DNA from: Drechslerella dactyloides
Taxonomy: Eukaryota; Ascomycota; Orbiliomycetes; Orbiliales; Orbiliaceae
Reading direction: 5' to 3'
Length of the DNA: 64,000 nucleotides
Assembly: GCA_020064725.1 (NCBI GenBank)
Contig: JAGTWJ010000011.1
Span: 1,836,749 to 1,900,748 of the forward strand
In this document: in pieces, positions 11,794 through 23,747 of the stretch
How the letters are laid out: every line of letters starts with the position of its first letter
Numbering within the stretch: position 1 is the stretch's first letter
Notes under the pieces: model-generated
What the model was told of the DNA's origin: nothing
Databases searched by the model: none
What the model saw: only the letters and a program-made list of their open reading frames with translations
Made by a program: the position numbers and the translations under genes

Positions 11794-14700
11794 TCATGGG
11801 TGAAAGTTGTAAATACTGAACAAAGGCCATGCTTTCCAATCAAGAAGGAAATACTTCTGAAGTCGGTGAAGTCCAAAATATAGTCTGGAAGTTGATGATT
11901 GAGATGGCGAATGTTCTAGTATAAAAATACAAATATAGTAAATGATCAGACTGTTGTCCATTTCTGCCTCATCATGAACAAAAGAATACAGTCTTATTAT
12001 TTTCATCTCTAGATCTTCTGGAGGCGATTTATCTTTCAGTAATTCCTCCAAAGTTGGAATACGCTCTCATAGCTGTAACAACCGATCTGCAAACTCTTGG
12101 GGATAATCCAGAATAGAAGAATTCAGTAGCCTCAGCACAACTGGTTTGTCCTGTAAATGCTGTAGCCTCACAGTGACCTCAGCTAGGTAGTTCAAGAATT
12201 TCCAGTTTCAGAAACATACTTGGAACCTGCACAAGATATTGTTTATTGCCGACAGCAAGTTGAGAAGAAGATAACTGCTAGAAGATGGGCACTTGATGCT
12301 TGATCTTGGCTATTGATTATATATTTCTTGAGTGGCTCACCCAACTTGATCCTGAAGGTCAGCTTTATAAGCCAAATACTGTCTTCTGCACCACTCCGTG
12401 TCTGTCTCATGAGGTCCCTGCAACAACCTGTAGTATTCAGATTGCTTATATGATAGAGGTAAAGAATTAAGGAGCCTTTCTATGTCTGTAATAGCAGATT
12501 TAGCCCCCTTACTTAACTAAAAAAAGTCATAGGATGGTATTTTAAGGTTGCTGAAGTTAGTAGTTGTGGCCACCACCAGCAGTGACTTTAAGAATTTTTG
12601 GTTAACCAGATTGTTGTAGACAAAGGAGCTGAAAGCAAATAGCAATCTAAATCGATCCTGTTTTGTTGTCTGTTGATAGAGCTCATAAAAAATACACTAT
12701 AGATCAGATGGTGTGGTCCCCAGCCACTGCAAAGAATATTTTAGAGCTGAATCTGGCGAGAATCCTAGTAACAGGGACTTTTCTACAAGAAGTGATTTGA
12801 AGTCCAAACACAAATCCTGCTTCTTCTGCCATTCAAACAATAACCTGGCGATATCTTGTGTGTGGGCCTCCCTATCGGTTACCACATTTCTCAGACTATG
12901 TAAAATAACATCCAAATACCAATATGAGTCACGAGGGTCTCCTGAAATGAAAATACTGTTTGCATTTCAACCTCACTCTAACAGATTGTTTGATCTGATC
13001 TCTACAAGATCATGGCTAGTTGATCCTTCTATCAGGAACTGATGGTGATTCTAATCTTCAACTATGTCTTGGACTGCTGGATAGAGCCTATCGTACTGTA
13101 CCCAATTCAGTATGTGTTCCTTCTAACCAATGGTTTGCATTCTACACAAATGTTCAGGATAAAAGTGCCACAATGGTGTTAAGCTGGTGATCTGGTTCAG
13201 AATACAGGCCTCGTTGTAGTGAAGCTTGTTGAAAGAGAACGAAGTAACATTTTTCAACGAGTCTAAGGCTTCATCAATTCCTGTATGTCTGGTGAGAGGA
13301 TCTTCGATGATTCCACTCATCAAAGTATGAAGGTAAATCCAGGTGTATTGTGCTCTAAGTGTCCCATCATCTTGAACCTGATTCAGGAACCTGTTGATAT
13401 GGTAGATTGTGTATGTCTACTCGCCGTCAATAGGATATATACCAACAACACAATGGTTGCTGGTCTCTGATAGCTCTGGCTCAATGGACCTAAACAGAAC
13501 TAGGATGTATTCTCTATTCAAATGCCTGTTGCTACTCCTAAGCTTTAGAAAGTTCCTCAGCCCAATGAATGTCCTAAGGTCTTGATACTGATTAATAACC
13601 CAGCCTTTTAGGCTCTCATATTTGATAAAGCTCGATTTGTTGAGGGAAAACTTAAGTTCATATCGAGGCAGATCTATGCAGATTCCCTGGTCCTGGTTTG
13701 CTGTTGTGACAAGATAGTCACAGGCTTCAATCAGCCACAAGGCTTCATGTACCACAGCATAAATATTACCACTGATATTGAGGAGCTTATCAGAGCCCCT
13801 TTTTATTGTCCAAAAGCTATCTTTCCTGTTAAGAATCCAGTTATCTACTGATAGGCTTTCTACCCAATAATTATCTGACTGGTAAAATATCATCTGTTCT
13901 TGGATGAGATTCAACTACTGGCTCCTATATCAGATTAGTGGAATTGGAATTTCGCCTAAAAACTGTTCCGCAGGTATGAATTTGTGGTTCTCTCTATCTT
14001 ATTTTCGAATGACTAGATGATGGTCATCCAAGTAAAAATATAAGGTAGACCCATAAAATGTATTCTTTGTCTGGTAAGATATATTGGGCATCTGAGATGG
14101 AATGACATCAAATATTCACTAATGCGCATTAGAGAAATTTTGTAGAAGGTTTTCAGGCGAATGATTTGAACTTACATTTCCAAAAAGCTGGATGTAACTT
14201 TTGTGTGTAAAATAGTTTTTGGGTAGCCTCCCATTAGGTCGCCCATTGATGAGCAGTTTTCTTAGTAGGATGTTCAAGTAGACCACTATAGTCTCAGAGT
14301 CCTCACATTCATCTGCACTCAATCTCCACCAGTGGGCAGCCGGTAGACAGAGCTGGGACCAGGTCCCAAGTGCTTTCTACATCGGAAGAACAACCCGAAG
14401 GACACTAAATAAAATACTAGGATCCTTATAGATACATTCGTAGATATAGCTTTCCGCAGTTATTGCAAACCACCGATTTCCTTCCAGTAAAAGATTCAGA
14501 TCCTACAGCAGTTCTGAAATAATCTTTAAACAGTTATCATAGACACTAATCTGGCAAACAAGAAATTGAACCATATCCTCAGGAAATTCAAATATCTGAG
14601 GAAAGAGATCTTTATCAATATTGAAAATACTACATTATATTCCTAAGATTCTGAGCAGCCAATATTGGAAGCTTTTAACTGAATCAGGCTCCAACGCAGC

Positions 14701-17681
14701 TTCAAGTTTTGACTGGATGCTTTTGATCCAGGGATTGCAAACATGCCATACTTTCTTCAGAAATTTCATGGCATCCGACCTCACACTATAATGGCCTGTG
14801 GTCACAAGGCAATGTGTAAGTAATACAAGGAGCTTAAGTGTATTTGCCTGGCTCCAGTTACCTCCAAATATACCCAATACTTATTATAAAATTTTCAAAA
14901 GTTCCTACAAGAACTTATCCTTGGATAGCATGAAATAGGAATCTCTCCTCCAGTTGAGATAATCAGTAACCACCCCAGCATAGCAAGCCGCATACAAAAC
15001 AAACATAAACACCAAATTGTCCTTAAACTTAAGATTGTTTTTTCAGAGCTCAGTCAGAATATTATGCCACTAGAGGTAATCACCTGATCAAAGAGAAGCA
15101 AAGGCTTCATATTCATAGAGTGTCAAAGACACTGGGCATTTATATTGTTCAGCAATCACCTCATTATAGATATAAGCAGTGGAGTTAACAGCATACAACA
15201 AAGCTTCATACAGAATACTTAACAAGTCTGATGTACACAACAGGACAAGGCTACAAGTTTCATGGTAACCTTTGATCCACTCCTTATTCTCATCATCTAA
15301 CAGCATAAACTGGCCAGCATACTTCAACAGAATGTTGCTTTCACTTACAGAGATTTTGGGATCAGAATAATATAAGCAGCCGCAGATTGGCTTTGTCTGG
15401 GATGCCCACTTAACACAAGAGTAGTGGTCAGATTTAACCAAAGTGAGAATATCCCAGTTGGCGAAATCGCTAAATTCCACCGTGGGGGATTTGTTGACAA
15501 TAGTTGTGCAGAGGTTTAACATGACATAATATGTTGAATCCTTCTAAGTAAGAAAGTCTTCTGGTAGCTGTAACTTGAATATTGCTGACTTGATTGCATT
15601 TTTGTTTTCTGGGAGTGGCTACTTGTAAACCTTGATTCTTATATATGCTGTTTGCTTTTCTAGACTGTATTTGTGGCAATAATTTGAATGGAAGCAAATG
15701 CCCTTCTGATTTATCCAATAACTATAAGAAAGTTTTTGGGCATCTGCCCTGAGCTTTTTGTATTGATTATTTGATTGTTTGAGCTCTGCCTTCTTATTTT
15801 CTCTGGTGATCTCAGCTTTTTAAACAATCTTCGACCTTAGGGCTTGAAGACTGGTTGATTGATTGTAGAAATTGACTGTGAAGCTGGTTACGGAAGTCTT
15901 GCTGCTGAAAATTGAGGATCGGTTCGATTTCTCCACAGCAGAATGGTGATAGTGAAGATAGACCTTGACCTTAAGAAGCCTCTCCATATCATCCTTTTGG
16001 ATAAAAAAAACAGGCTCGAGTAATGAGCTCGGGAGCTTGGGTGAATAGTGGAGTAATAATGGCTGCTCTGTGTACATCACTTTGTCAAGTTGTATCTATA
16101 TTTCTATGATCGTAAGGACCATCCTCAAGGTATCAAAGATGTTACAGTTAACATAGGTTCGCGATGCTTCTATATGATATTTCTTGATATTTGTGGATAG
16201 AAAATTGATGATGTCTGCATGATTGTTGAGACATCCATCAGAGCACCAATTTTCGAGGTTTTGTTCTATCCAAGTCTCAAAATTGATTAAACTGACTGCT
16301 GCTTCAATCTCTGTCCCCTTTGATAATCCTGGAGGTAAGTTTAAAACAATGTAGCGATACTTTTCTTGTGGGTCTTTGACCTCTGGTATAGCTTTGGTGG
16401 GGCCTCTATACACCTTGATTTGCTCCTCAATCTAGGAGGAAGTATTTTGCAAGCAAAGATAGGTATTATCTGCAATATTCATAGGAGTGTTTAAGCCAGG
16501 ATCCCATTTGACCAGCTGTTGTGAATCTGAAATTTTTTTCTCCCAGTGATTCGAGAGCACGTTGGACACTTTTCCTGCAATATCCAAAGTTCTTTTAATT
16601 AAGAATGGAAGAAGGCTAGCTTGTCCAATCTTGAAAGTTTGGTGAGCTAGTTTTTGGCTGATACATGATAGGGAGTAGCTATCTATTTCAAGCCAATTAG
16701 TTTGGTTGAGGATGGCATGGATGGTTTCAAGTAAGAATAACTTGTATTCATTATGGCTTAAGGCAGTCTGTAAAGCGACTCAAATAACCAGCTATAGCCC
16801 ACTTTGTCTCTACAGGTTCAGTGCAGATTTCCAATTGACTTTATTACACAGATTCTTCTATGTGCTGTGTGGCTTAAATTCTGTCCCAATCCCACACATC
16901 ATCCTGGTGAACAGCTTAACAATGTATCAGGGATTAGTAATATCTTTTGTTTCCAACAGATCATTTCCCCCCTTCCGAGACTTGGAGAGAGTATTAGTGG
17001 TGAATTGTTTGATATCTATGTGGTGTAGGAAATTCCTGAGCTCTTCCAAGAATACTGGATTTTTAGCTACTTTCTACAGTATCACAGTTGTAGGGCCTGG
17101 AAATTTGTATTGTAGGTGTCCTTTGTAGCCAACTACTGCTTCTGGAATGGGGGAGACTTCGAAAACCTCCATTTAGAAAAAATCTTTGATTCTTTGGAAG
17201 ATTATTCCTGTATTTTGCATGAAAATGTGTAATGCAAAAATATCTAGTTACCACTTGTTAATATTGCTATGGCAATATTAATCCTTTGAGTTAGCAGGAG
17301 AGTCCCTAACCTTCTTCTTCCAAATTTAAGATGGTATTTCTCAACTGTTGTGGGAAGTCTGTAATGGGATTGTGAATTCTGGCAGTTGCTTTCAAGAGAT
17401 TTTTAGTTCTGAATGAGGTGGACGAGCTTGAGCTGCAAGAAACATATTTTCTAGTGATTCCTGTTAAAAATCTTAATAGTTCAGAATTTTTAAACTTCAT
17501 ATCGCTTTCTTCTGCTTGGGGAACTCTTGGTGGTAGGATTACATGATGGATTATGAAGTGAAGCGTTTCTTTGTTCAAATCTAAAATACAGATAGATTAG
17601 TAGATGATTAATTAATGGAATGAGGTAATGTGCACTTGGCCCACTTGATTCTCCAGTAAATTGATTTCGAAATAATGACAT
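11794..17681 (-). pseudogene. Relic of giant DUF6606/DUF3638-family protein, N-terminal half
   Basis: The family is a roughly 3,000-residue fungal protein (DUF6606, then DUF3638/DUF3645, often annotated ubiquitinyl hydrolase-like). Recognisable landmarks in order are FIIHHVILPPRVPQ at the N-terminus, FMQNTGIIFQRI, FEVSPIPEAVVGYKG, LLLHYSPKLPSSLLEP, CPVSLTLYEYEAF, LLINGRPNGRLPKNY, DNWILNRKD, IGLRNFLKLRSS and DPLTRHTGIDEAL. A likely start is the ATG at 17681: exon 17681-17636, a 55-bp intron 17635-17581 (branch CTACTAATC, acceptor TTTTAG), then exon from 17580. A second short intron probably lies near 17,27x because the frame changes there. From about 17,250 to 11,794 a single frame holds, broken only by point stops, typically Trp or Gln codons turned to TAG or TAA (for example MQTIG followed by TAG where the family has Trp). 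It stops before the conserved DUF3638 block and its GEGKS-type motif, so only the N-terminal two-thirds remains. Confidence 0.82.
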
Positions 17682-18479
17682 GTTTTGAAATATAATATTA
17701 GGTAAAGTTTATGCTTGTGAGGCAGGTTAAGTGTGGTATGGCTATGTAGTAAATGTTATAGATGAAATTGTCTGCTGTAGATTGATGTGGGCAAATGTGA
17801 TTTTAAATAAATATTTTACGATTAAGTAGGCACTGATACAAGGTCTATTTATAATACGTGGTCTGATATCTGGCAGCTAATAAGGATATAATTTTCATTT
17901 ATATCTGGGTATTCTAAAGGTTGAGTGGATATACAAATATGGTTGAATGATCATATCATGCCTAAAATGAAAGCCTCAGGCATCAGGATGTCTAAAATCT
18001 AGCTAGCATCACTAATTGGCCTCTAATGATCATGATGAGTTAGCTAAATACAGACCACACAACTTTGAGTTGTATGGTTACATTTTCCAAACATGAATCA
18101 TTATTTCTTATGCTGGCTGATTTATCTAGGCTGCAGTAAGGCTCTATTGAACTAGAGAAAAGTACAACAATACTACGTTGGTCTGTTTAGCTTTCTGTAG
18201 CATCCTGTAGGCAGAGTCTCCACGCGTGCACCACTATACTTACATATAGGCACAAATCTTCCATTTTTGCTCAGACACAATAAGATCCGATAATTGCGAA
18301 TTTTAAATTAGTGATATTCAAATATGCATATATCTTGAAATCATAAATATCCCTTTTCCTCAGAGCGGGAGACCCATACACCAACCTTTGAACAAGGAAT
18401 CTCAACATCCCACAGTATATACCAACCTTGGGCTGATATATCTACATTCAGTTAAGGTAAGAGATTTACAGTTACTTAA
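17682..18479. other. Intergenic, possible tail of the WD40 relic
   Basis: No separate gene is recognised. Minus-strand sequence at about 18,190-18,430 has an open frame rich in aromatic residues that could continue the WD40 relic upstream of it, but no WD motif is visible. Confidence 0.35.
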
Positions 18480-18866
18480 GATAACATCAATCCAAAAATC
18501 CTGTTCTTAATGAAGTCTACGTGCCTGTTCATCATATTTAGTATTGCTCCTACAACCATGTCCCAAAGCCTAACTGTTTCATTATTTGACAGCAATATGG
18601 GTGTTTTGTTGTTGGACGAGAATATTATGCTGCTGATGGCCTTTATACCCACCCAGTATATTTAGCACTCCCCCTATGCCCATGTCACAGGGCAGGACAG
18701 TCATATTGCCTGATGCCAACACAAGCGTCTCGCTGTTAAGCGAGAATGCCACACCACCAACTAAGTCTCTATACCTGTTATTGAATAAGTTTATATGCCT
18801 GCTCAGAGTGTTCAGTGCTGTTCCCATAACCACATCCCAGAGCCTGATACTCGTGGAAAGATTCTA
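18480..18866 (-). pseudogene. WD40 repeat protein relic (NACHT-WD40 type)
   Basis: Three consecutive WD40 units are visible: SIRLWDVVMGTALNTL, then GVAFSLNSETLVLASG, and after a frame change near 18,640 IIFSSNNKTPILLS with ETVRLWDMVVGAIL. The order hydrophobic-AFS/N-x-LASG-T-V-RLWD-xxxG is that of the propeller of fungal STAND/NLR-like NACHT-WD40 proteins. The middle unit has lost its WD (PCDMG for LWDMG). No NACHT domain lies upstream, so this is a fragment. A second NACHT-WD40-type fragment is at 32,156-32,497. Such proteins act in incompatibility and innate-type responses; here nothing functional remains. Confidence 0.8.
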
Positions 18867-19393
18867 AGGTTGGTACCATAATAACTGCAATTTCTAGCTC
18901 TGATATAGTTAAATTTTAGATAAACAGTAGTAGCAATTACATGGCTGAGAGATAGTGAACAGAAGCCAGGCATTATGATGAAGTAGAATAAGCTTAGATA
19001 AGCTGTTTTTTTGTTTACCTATAAACTGCTGTAAGCACTTATACACCACACCAGCCAAACACAGAGCATATAACATTGCAAAATATAATATTTGCCAAGA
19101 AATTTGGCTTAGGGTGGGTATAAGCAATCGCACCACTAAGAAAATTCAAAAATATTAGATAAGATATATTTGGCCTTTAACATATATGCTAACTTTGCTT
19201 CAGCTACTAAAGAACATGGATGATAAGCTTTGTGTTTTTGAGGGATAAGAACCGCAAGAAGGTGTTGCAGCACCAGATCTTTTGAAAAGTTGGAAAATAC
19301 AAAAAATTGGCCAAGTTATAGGATCCAAAAACTCCATTAAAATAGAACTGGAGATATCAGGAATCCTAGGTCACATTTCTCAAAAGTTATGTG

Positions 19394-19919
19394 TTAAATA
19401 TAATCTTTTGCTATTCCCAGGTTAAATACTACCTCTTTCACCTTTTCAAAATCTTTTTTTAAATCCAGCCAGACTGCGGCTAGCAAAGCTTCTATTATCA
19501 AAGCCAATATAACTCTAGGCACTCTCTCCTGAGTTATATTTATATCATTCAGTAATATTTCTGATTTAATTCCAAATTACTCTGCACATTTTTCGAGGTT
19601 TATATTGCATATATATTTCTCCCTTGCATTCTGTGCAGTCCCTATAAGTACTATAGTTAGTAATATTTAAGGTACCAACTAAATCTAACATCAAACAGCA
19701 ATACCACATACCTCTACTCTGGTCTGATGGATACTACATATCGAAATATATCAATATAAGAAGAGCGTTGCCAACCATCACCAGCCGTTTATTGCCATCT
19801 ATCCTACTTTCCATTTCATAGATATACACGCGGCCAGGTACCTCCAGAGCCTCCATCAGGAGGTTACCACTGGCAAAGTTGTAACCAAGGATACTTTCGA
19901 TTTTAGCTTGATTGACCAT
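19394..19919 (-). pseudogene. RNase III-like domain protein relic, two exons
   Basis: ATG at 19919; exon 1 19919-19712; intron 19711-19642 (70 bp) with donor GTATGT, branch ACTAAC and acceptor TATAG; exon 2 19641-19394 ending in TAA. The spliced length is exactly 152 codons, the usual size of small fungal RNase III-like proteins. Exon 1 carries IESILGYNF, then DGNKRLVMVGNALL, which matches the RNase III signature (NERLEFLGDAVL) with the catalytic Asp replaced by Asn and the Glu position occupied by Lys. Exon 2 carries RVPRVILALIIEALLAAVW followed by LD, the second acidic motif. There are only two in-frame stops, TAG after YFDM and TAA after KCAE. The gene is dead by RIP-type changes, but its intron signals are intact. 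The Lys at the Glu position may predate decay. Confidence 0.85.
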
Positions 19920-20069
19920 TTTTCCTTACCTCAATAAAATAAATACTCAATCGTAAGTAGCTTTGACTATAATCTCATGCAGATATAAGACTTTGGAGTT
20001 AATGCTCTTTACTAACTTCGATTTCTCTTATATTGCAAAACACGATGTGGATTAATCACAGTCTGCACA

Positions 20070-20258
20070 CTATGTAAGCGTGCACATGGCCATATATATA
20101 TTCAAGACATAGATAAATAAAATCCTGTTTTTATGGAGCAAAAGACATTTTGCGCATGCATTGTGATCTTCGTTTATTAGCCACCTATAGCGCGACCATG
20201 CTACTGCAGCTAGTTTGGAGGCCCCCATTTTCCCATCTATCTTTGCCAGTACATCCAA
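20070..20258 (-). other. Short unassigned open frame
   Basis: Sixty-two codons reading MDVLAKIDGKMGASKLAAV and a Cys-containing segment (NEDHNACAKC). Composition looks protein-like, and the frame lies just upstream of the RNase III relic in the same orientation, but no family is recognised and there are no further supporting pieces. Confidence 0.2.
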
Positions 20259-20777
20259 GCACTATCCAATTGCAGCCATGTTTTTTATATATGGCCTGAA
20301 ATTCATATTATGCCTGAAATTTCAGACAGAACAATCTGGTTCCGACTGGTTGGACAAGTCGCAAACAGTCAGAACGTATATCATAATTTTGAAATAGGCA
20401 TATCTTTAGTAAGCTAAGAATAACATAACACTAAATGGGCATATATTGCACAAAGAGAATGCTATCTGAATTTACACATCAGTCATAAAGGTCAATCACA
20501 ATTGCGTAAAAATTCGCATCAATATATTCCTATCAAAATAATTTACATTACAGCTGAACATAAAAAATCATCAACTTAAACCAATATAATAAACAAAACC
20601 CAAACCCCAAATAATGCCTCCCTTACAATACACTCGCAACTGGCTTAAGTTCATAAATACTCAAATTTCTGAAATCTCATCACAATGAAGATCCCACCAC
20701 ATGATTATCTTTATTAATAAATAAATAAAACCAGCCAGTTTCCCAGGGATTAGACTACAGCTTATTATCTCAGAACT

Positions 20778-21079
20778 TTATAAACATAGAGCCAAAGCAA
20801 CAGCAGCGCAGGCCAAAGAGCACATCCCAAAGGCCATATTGTAGGCAAGAATAGTTGGCAGGGCCACAACTACTAGAATGGCCCCCCATACAAAGCCAGC
20901 CACACTGTAACAGGCCATAACAACACTAGTACAGCCTGCTTGGTATATGCCACTGGCCCAGCAAGTACTGCCAGAGATATGATGATACAAATAATTTCAT
21001 TCTCACTCACCATAGCATTCCGATGATATATACAAATAATCAACACAGATTCAGAGGCCGAAGGATATTTCGATTTCAT
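20778..21079 (-). pseudogene. Small hydrophobic protein relic
   Basis: Two overlapping frames (21079-20873 and 20990-20778) together give a short polar N-terminus followed by a long Ala/Val/Leu/Gly-rich hydrophobic region (for example AGFVWGAILVVVALPTILAY), with a frame change around 20,900-20,990. This could be a small integral membrane protein such as a fungal ISG12/IFI6-like protein, but the resemblance is compositional only. Family assignment is not supported. Confidence 0.25.
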
Positions 21080-21902
21080 TCTCTATAGAGCAGAAGAAGA
21101 CTATTCAGCTTTAAATACTAAAATCAGACAGCTCACTATAACTATATATCAGAAAAAGAATGGATCCACAATAATAACCCCTGTTTCTCCAAATCAACTT
21201 TTCCACCACATTTGGCAAGGCTGCTAACAGACTGCTTACCACCCAATAGCAACCCCATCCCCGATCCATACACCAGCTAGATAAACAAGTATACTGACTC
21301 CCTTCCACCCTTACTATTTACCTAAAACAAACCAATCCTATAATCATACAGCATAAATAATAAATAATACTAAGCAATAGGTAAATACGGTAAAGCCAAT
21401 CCTTCAGAAAGTAGACATTTTTCAGAATCATTAACAGATATTGGGTGAAAATCCTGCTCCCCCAACCCAGTCAGCTTCTTTTAGAACACTTACCTGCCCC
21501 ACCTTATTAATAGCTCTAATCTTTAACAATACTGATATATATCCACAAAGATCACATTTAAGAGTGTGTCTCCCCCAATTTTGTGAAAAGCTTTATATAA
21601 GCTAATTAAAGCAATACTTACTGACGCACCCTCTCAATATCAAACCAGTCTATTTTACACCAATCTATCATTCAGACCGAAACAATATATTGTGATGGTC
21701 ATGTGTGCAGCATTTTTACAATTGAAGATTGTATATTAGCTGTGGTATTGTAGCAGCCTAGATAATAGTCAAGCTATGGAGAAATAAAAGGAGGCAATTA
21801 ACCAAAAGATATATCAATACCTTCAATCTCTTCAGCTACCCTCTTGAAACCATTTAATATATTACATTCATTGTAACTCCCTTGATTTCCCAAAACCCCC
21901 CA

Positions 21903-22805
21903 CTAGCAAAATTTAATCCACTGACCTAGCCCAACAATATTTTTATATATATCAGAAATCTCCACAAGGCTTAGATCATCCAAGTAGTATTCAGGATATC
22001 CTATTAGGAGTTTTAAGCTAAATAAGGACCCAAGTTGGGTAATATCATATTCCCAGGATGTGCCTGTATCTAATGAATAACTGGTTTTATTTTGGGAAAG
22101 AGATTCTTGGAATATTTGAACTTTCCCCTCATAAACACCAATGAATTTACCCACAAGTTTTTCGCGTTCCTTCCATAAAATCACTTATTCAGTTTAGTAC
22201 GTTTGTATCTACTGCATATATTATGGGATTAACATATTTTGAACGAAATCTGATATTGCTGGATGAAATGTCTTCTGGCCTACAGCAAATAATGTTGGTT
22301 CAGTTAATTTTATATGGAATACTGCTGTTTGTGTACATTTTTTGAAGAATTTATCCATACAAAAAACCTTTGAAATCCAAATCCAGCAGGTGTAATGTAG
22401 CAGAAGATCTTTTTTGCTTATGTACATGTATAATACCCAATAATAAACTCTTGGGCCAACAGCTTCTTGGAATTGGTAACAGTTATAAAAATTAGCCAAT
22501 TTATATAGGAATTCTATGCTTATTTTCTTAGGAATGTTCGAATTCCTATAGTGGATGATATTTATTACTACAAGTACCAGGTCTAGATTGTTGGTTATAA
22601 ATCATATTTTTCTCAGTCTGTCCTCTATTGAATAAGCTTCACTAAATCTTTTTGTAAAATCAAGTATAGTCTTTACAACTAGTAATGCAAGACTCAGCAC
22701 TTTAGTAAAAACTTACAAATTATTAATATCTATATTTTCTTTTGAGTAGAAAGTAATAAGAGTATTGTTTATATCATCTATATCTATAATCAAGGCCAAA
22801 TTCAT
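21903..22805 (-). pseudogene. Fungal BTB/POZ domain protein relic
   Basis: A single minus frame from ATG at 22805 to TAG at 21905-21903, about 301 codons, the usual size for this family. The N-terminal part reads IIDIDDINNTLITFYSK (decayed core BTB strand), then VVINIIHYRNSNIPKKIS, FLYKLANFYNCYQFQEAV, LLLHYTCWIWISKVFCMDK and a C-terminal TQLGSLFSLKLLIGYPEYY with LSLVEISDIYKNI. This order (local histocompatibility-like 'LLNIIHG', 'L..LA.L.D.Y.C...V', 'WL.ISWVF', 'LGSL...L...GL.P') is that of the common fungal BTB proteins. In-frame TAA/TAG stops are clustered between 22,220 and 22,185. BTB proteins are usually protein-interaction adaptors; this copy cannot be functional. Confidence 0.78.
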
Positions 22806-23128
22806 TTTGGTACAGAAAGCCAAACTTAATTTACAAGAGTATATTTATTCTAACAAGAAATTTTTGATTTTTAGCTTTTAGGAATTAATTAAAAATGATT
22901 GTGCTTCAGTTTTTGGCCTAAGGATGGTTATATATAAGATATAATAAGTCTATTTCTTCCCAAACCAAGAATATACTTTTCTTTGAAATCTTTCTACAAT
23001 CTTTCTGTGATTTTCTAAATTCAGATATAAGGGTAAGATATAATATTATAAAAAAGCTTGCCCCTCACCAAACAAACTTTTTAATATATACTAACTTAAA
23101 AAATAATTACTTTTAGTATACTAAGAAT

Positions 23129-23230
23129 CTAAAAACATCAATCTTTATTTAAAAACACCAATTTATGTGTTATAATATCAGTTTTGATTTAAAAACATCA
23201 GCTTTGGTTTACAAACATCAGCTTTTATCT
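23129..23230 (+). repeat. Imperfect short tandem repeat
   Basis: Four or five units of roughly 20-22 bp around the core AAAAACATCAGCTTT, each followed by a variable TT-rich spacer. Confidence 0.6.
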
Positions 23231-23703
23231 ATATTTCTGTATTACTTTACAAACACATTTCCTTAGCAATGAGTCCATTAAGGACAGCCAATAAACCTAT
23301 ATAAGATATACTATCTGCTTAAGTTTGTTTTGATTTTTTTTTATTACTCTTCTAATCGAAATCTAGTGATACTATCGCAGCCTCTTGTCAAACTGGTAAC
23401 CCAGAGTCTCTTGGCTGTATTGAAAGGGCGTTCTTTCTTAGGAATACAAAGGCCGAATTCAGAAAGATATGATGGACTTGTTGAAATTGTATATGTTAAA
23501 TAGAGCTAGTATATCATCAGATATAGTTTATTATTGGATATAGATCTGATTAGAGACATCTACCACAGTTTTTGAGCTAATAGATACTAACTCTGATTTT
23601 AGGCAACATTTGATTATTGATTTATTTAGCCATAATCTTTGAAATATATAAGCTTTGAAATACATATACTATAGGCAAAATTAATATATTTAATATCTGC
23701 AAA

Positions 23704-23747
23704 ACCTTTAATATCCATATTTATTTCAATATGGATATTGAAGGTAT
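23704..23747. repeat. Near-perfect hairpin
   Basis: ACCTTTAATATCCATATT and AATATGGATATTGAAGGT form 18-bp arms with one mismatch (a G-T pair in RNA) around a loop of about 6-8 nt. No T-run follows it directly. Confidence 0.7.

Noticed and set aside
15470..15718. 82-codon minus open frame
   Set aside because: It is out of frame with the DUF6606 relic; the in-frame reading of the same DNA (YKxPLPENKNAIKSAIFKLQ-like) matches the family.
16706..17128. 140-codon open frame on the plus strand
   Set aside because: It lies antisense to the DUF6606 relic, which has clear family similarity in its own frame; the open frame is a shadow.
11794..17681. Reassigned stop codon (TAG read as Gln or Trp) keeping the gene alive
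   Set aside because: TAA, TAG and TGA all occur in frame, at both Trp and Gln family positions, and substitutions extend to catalytic and Cys residues. Decay explains this better than a code change.
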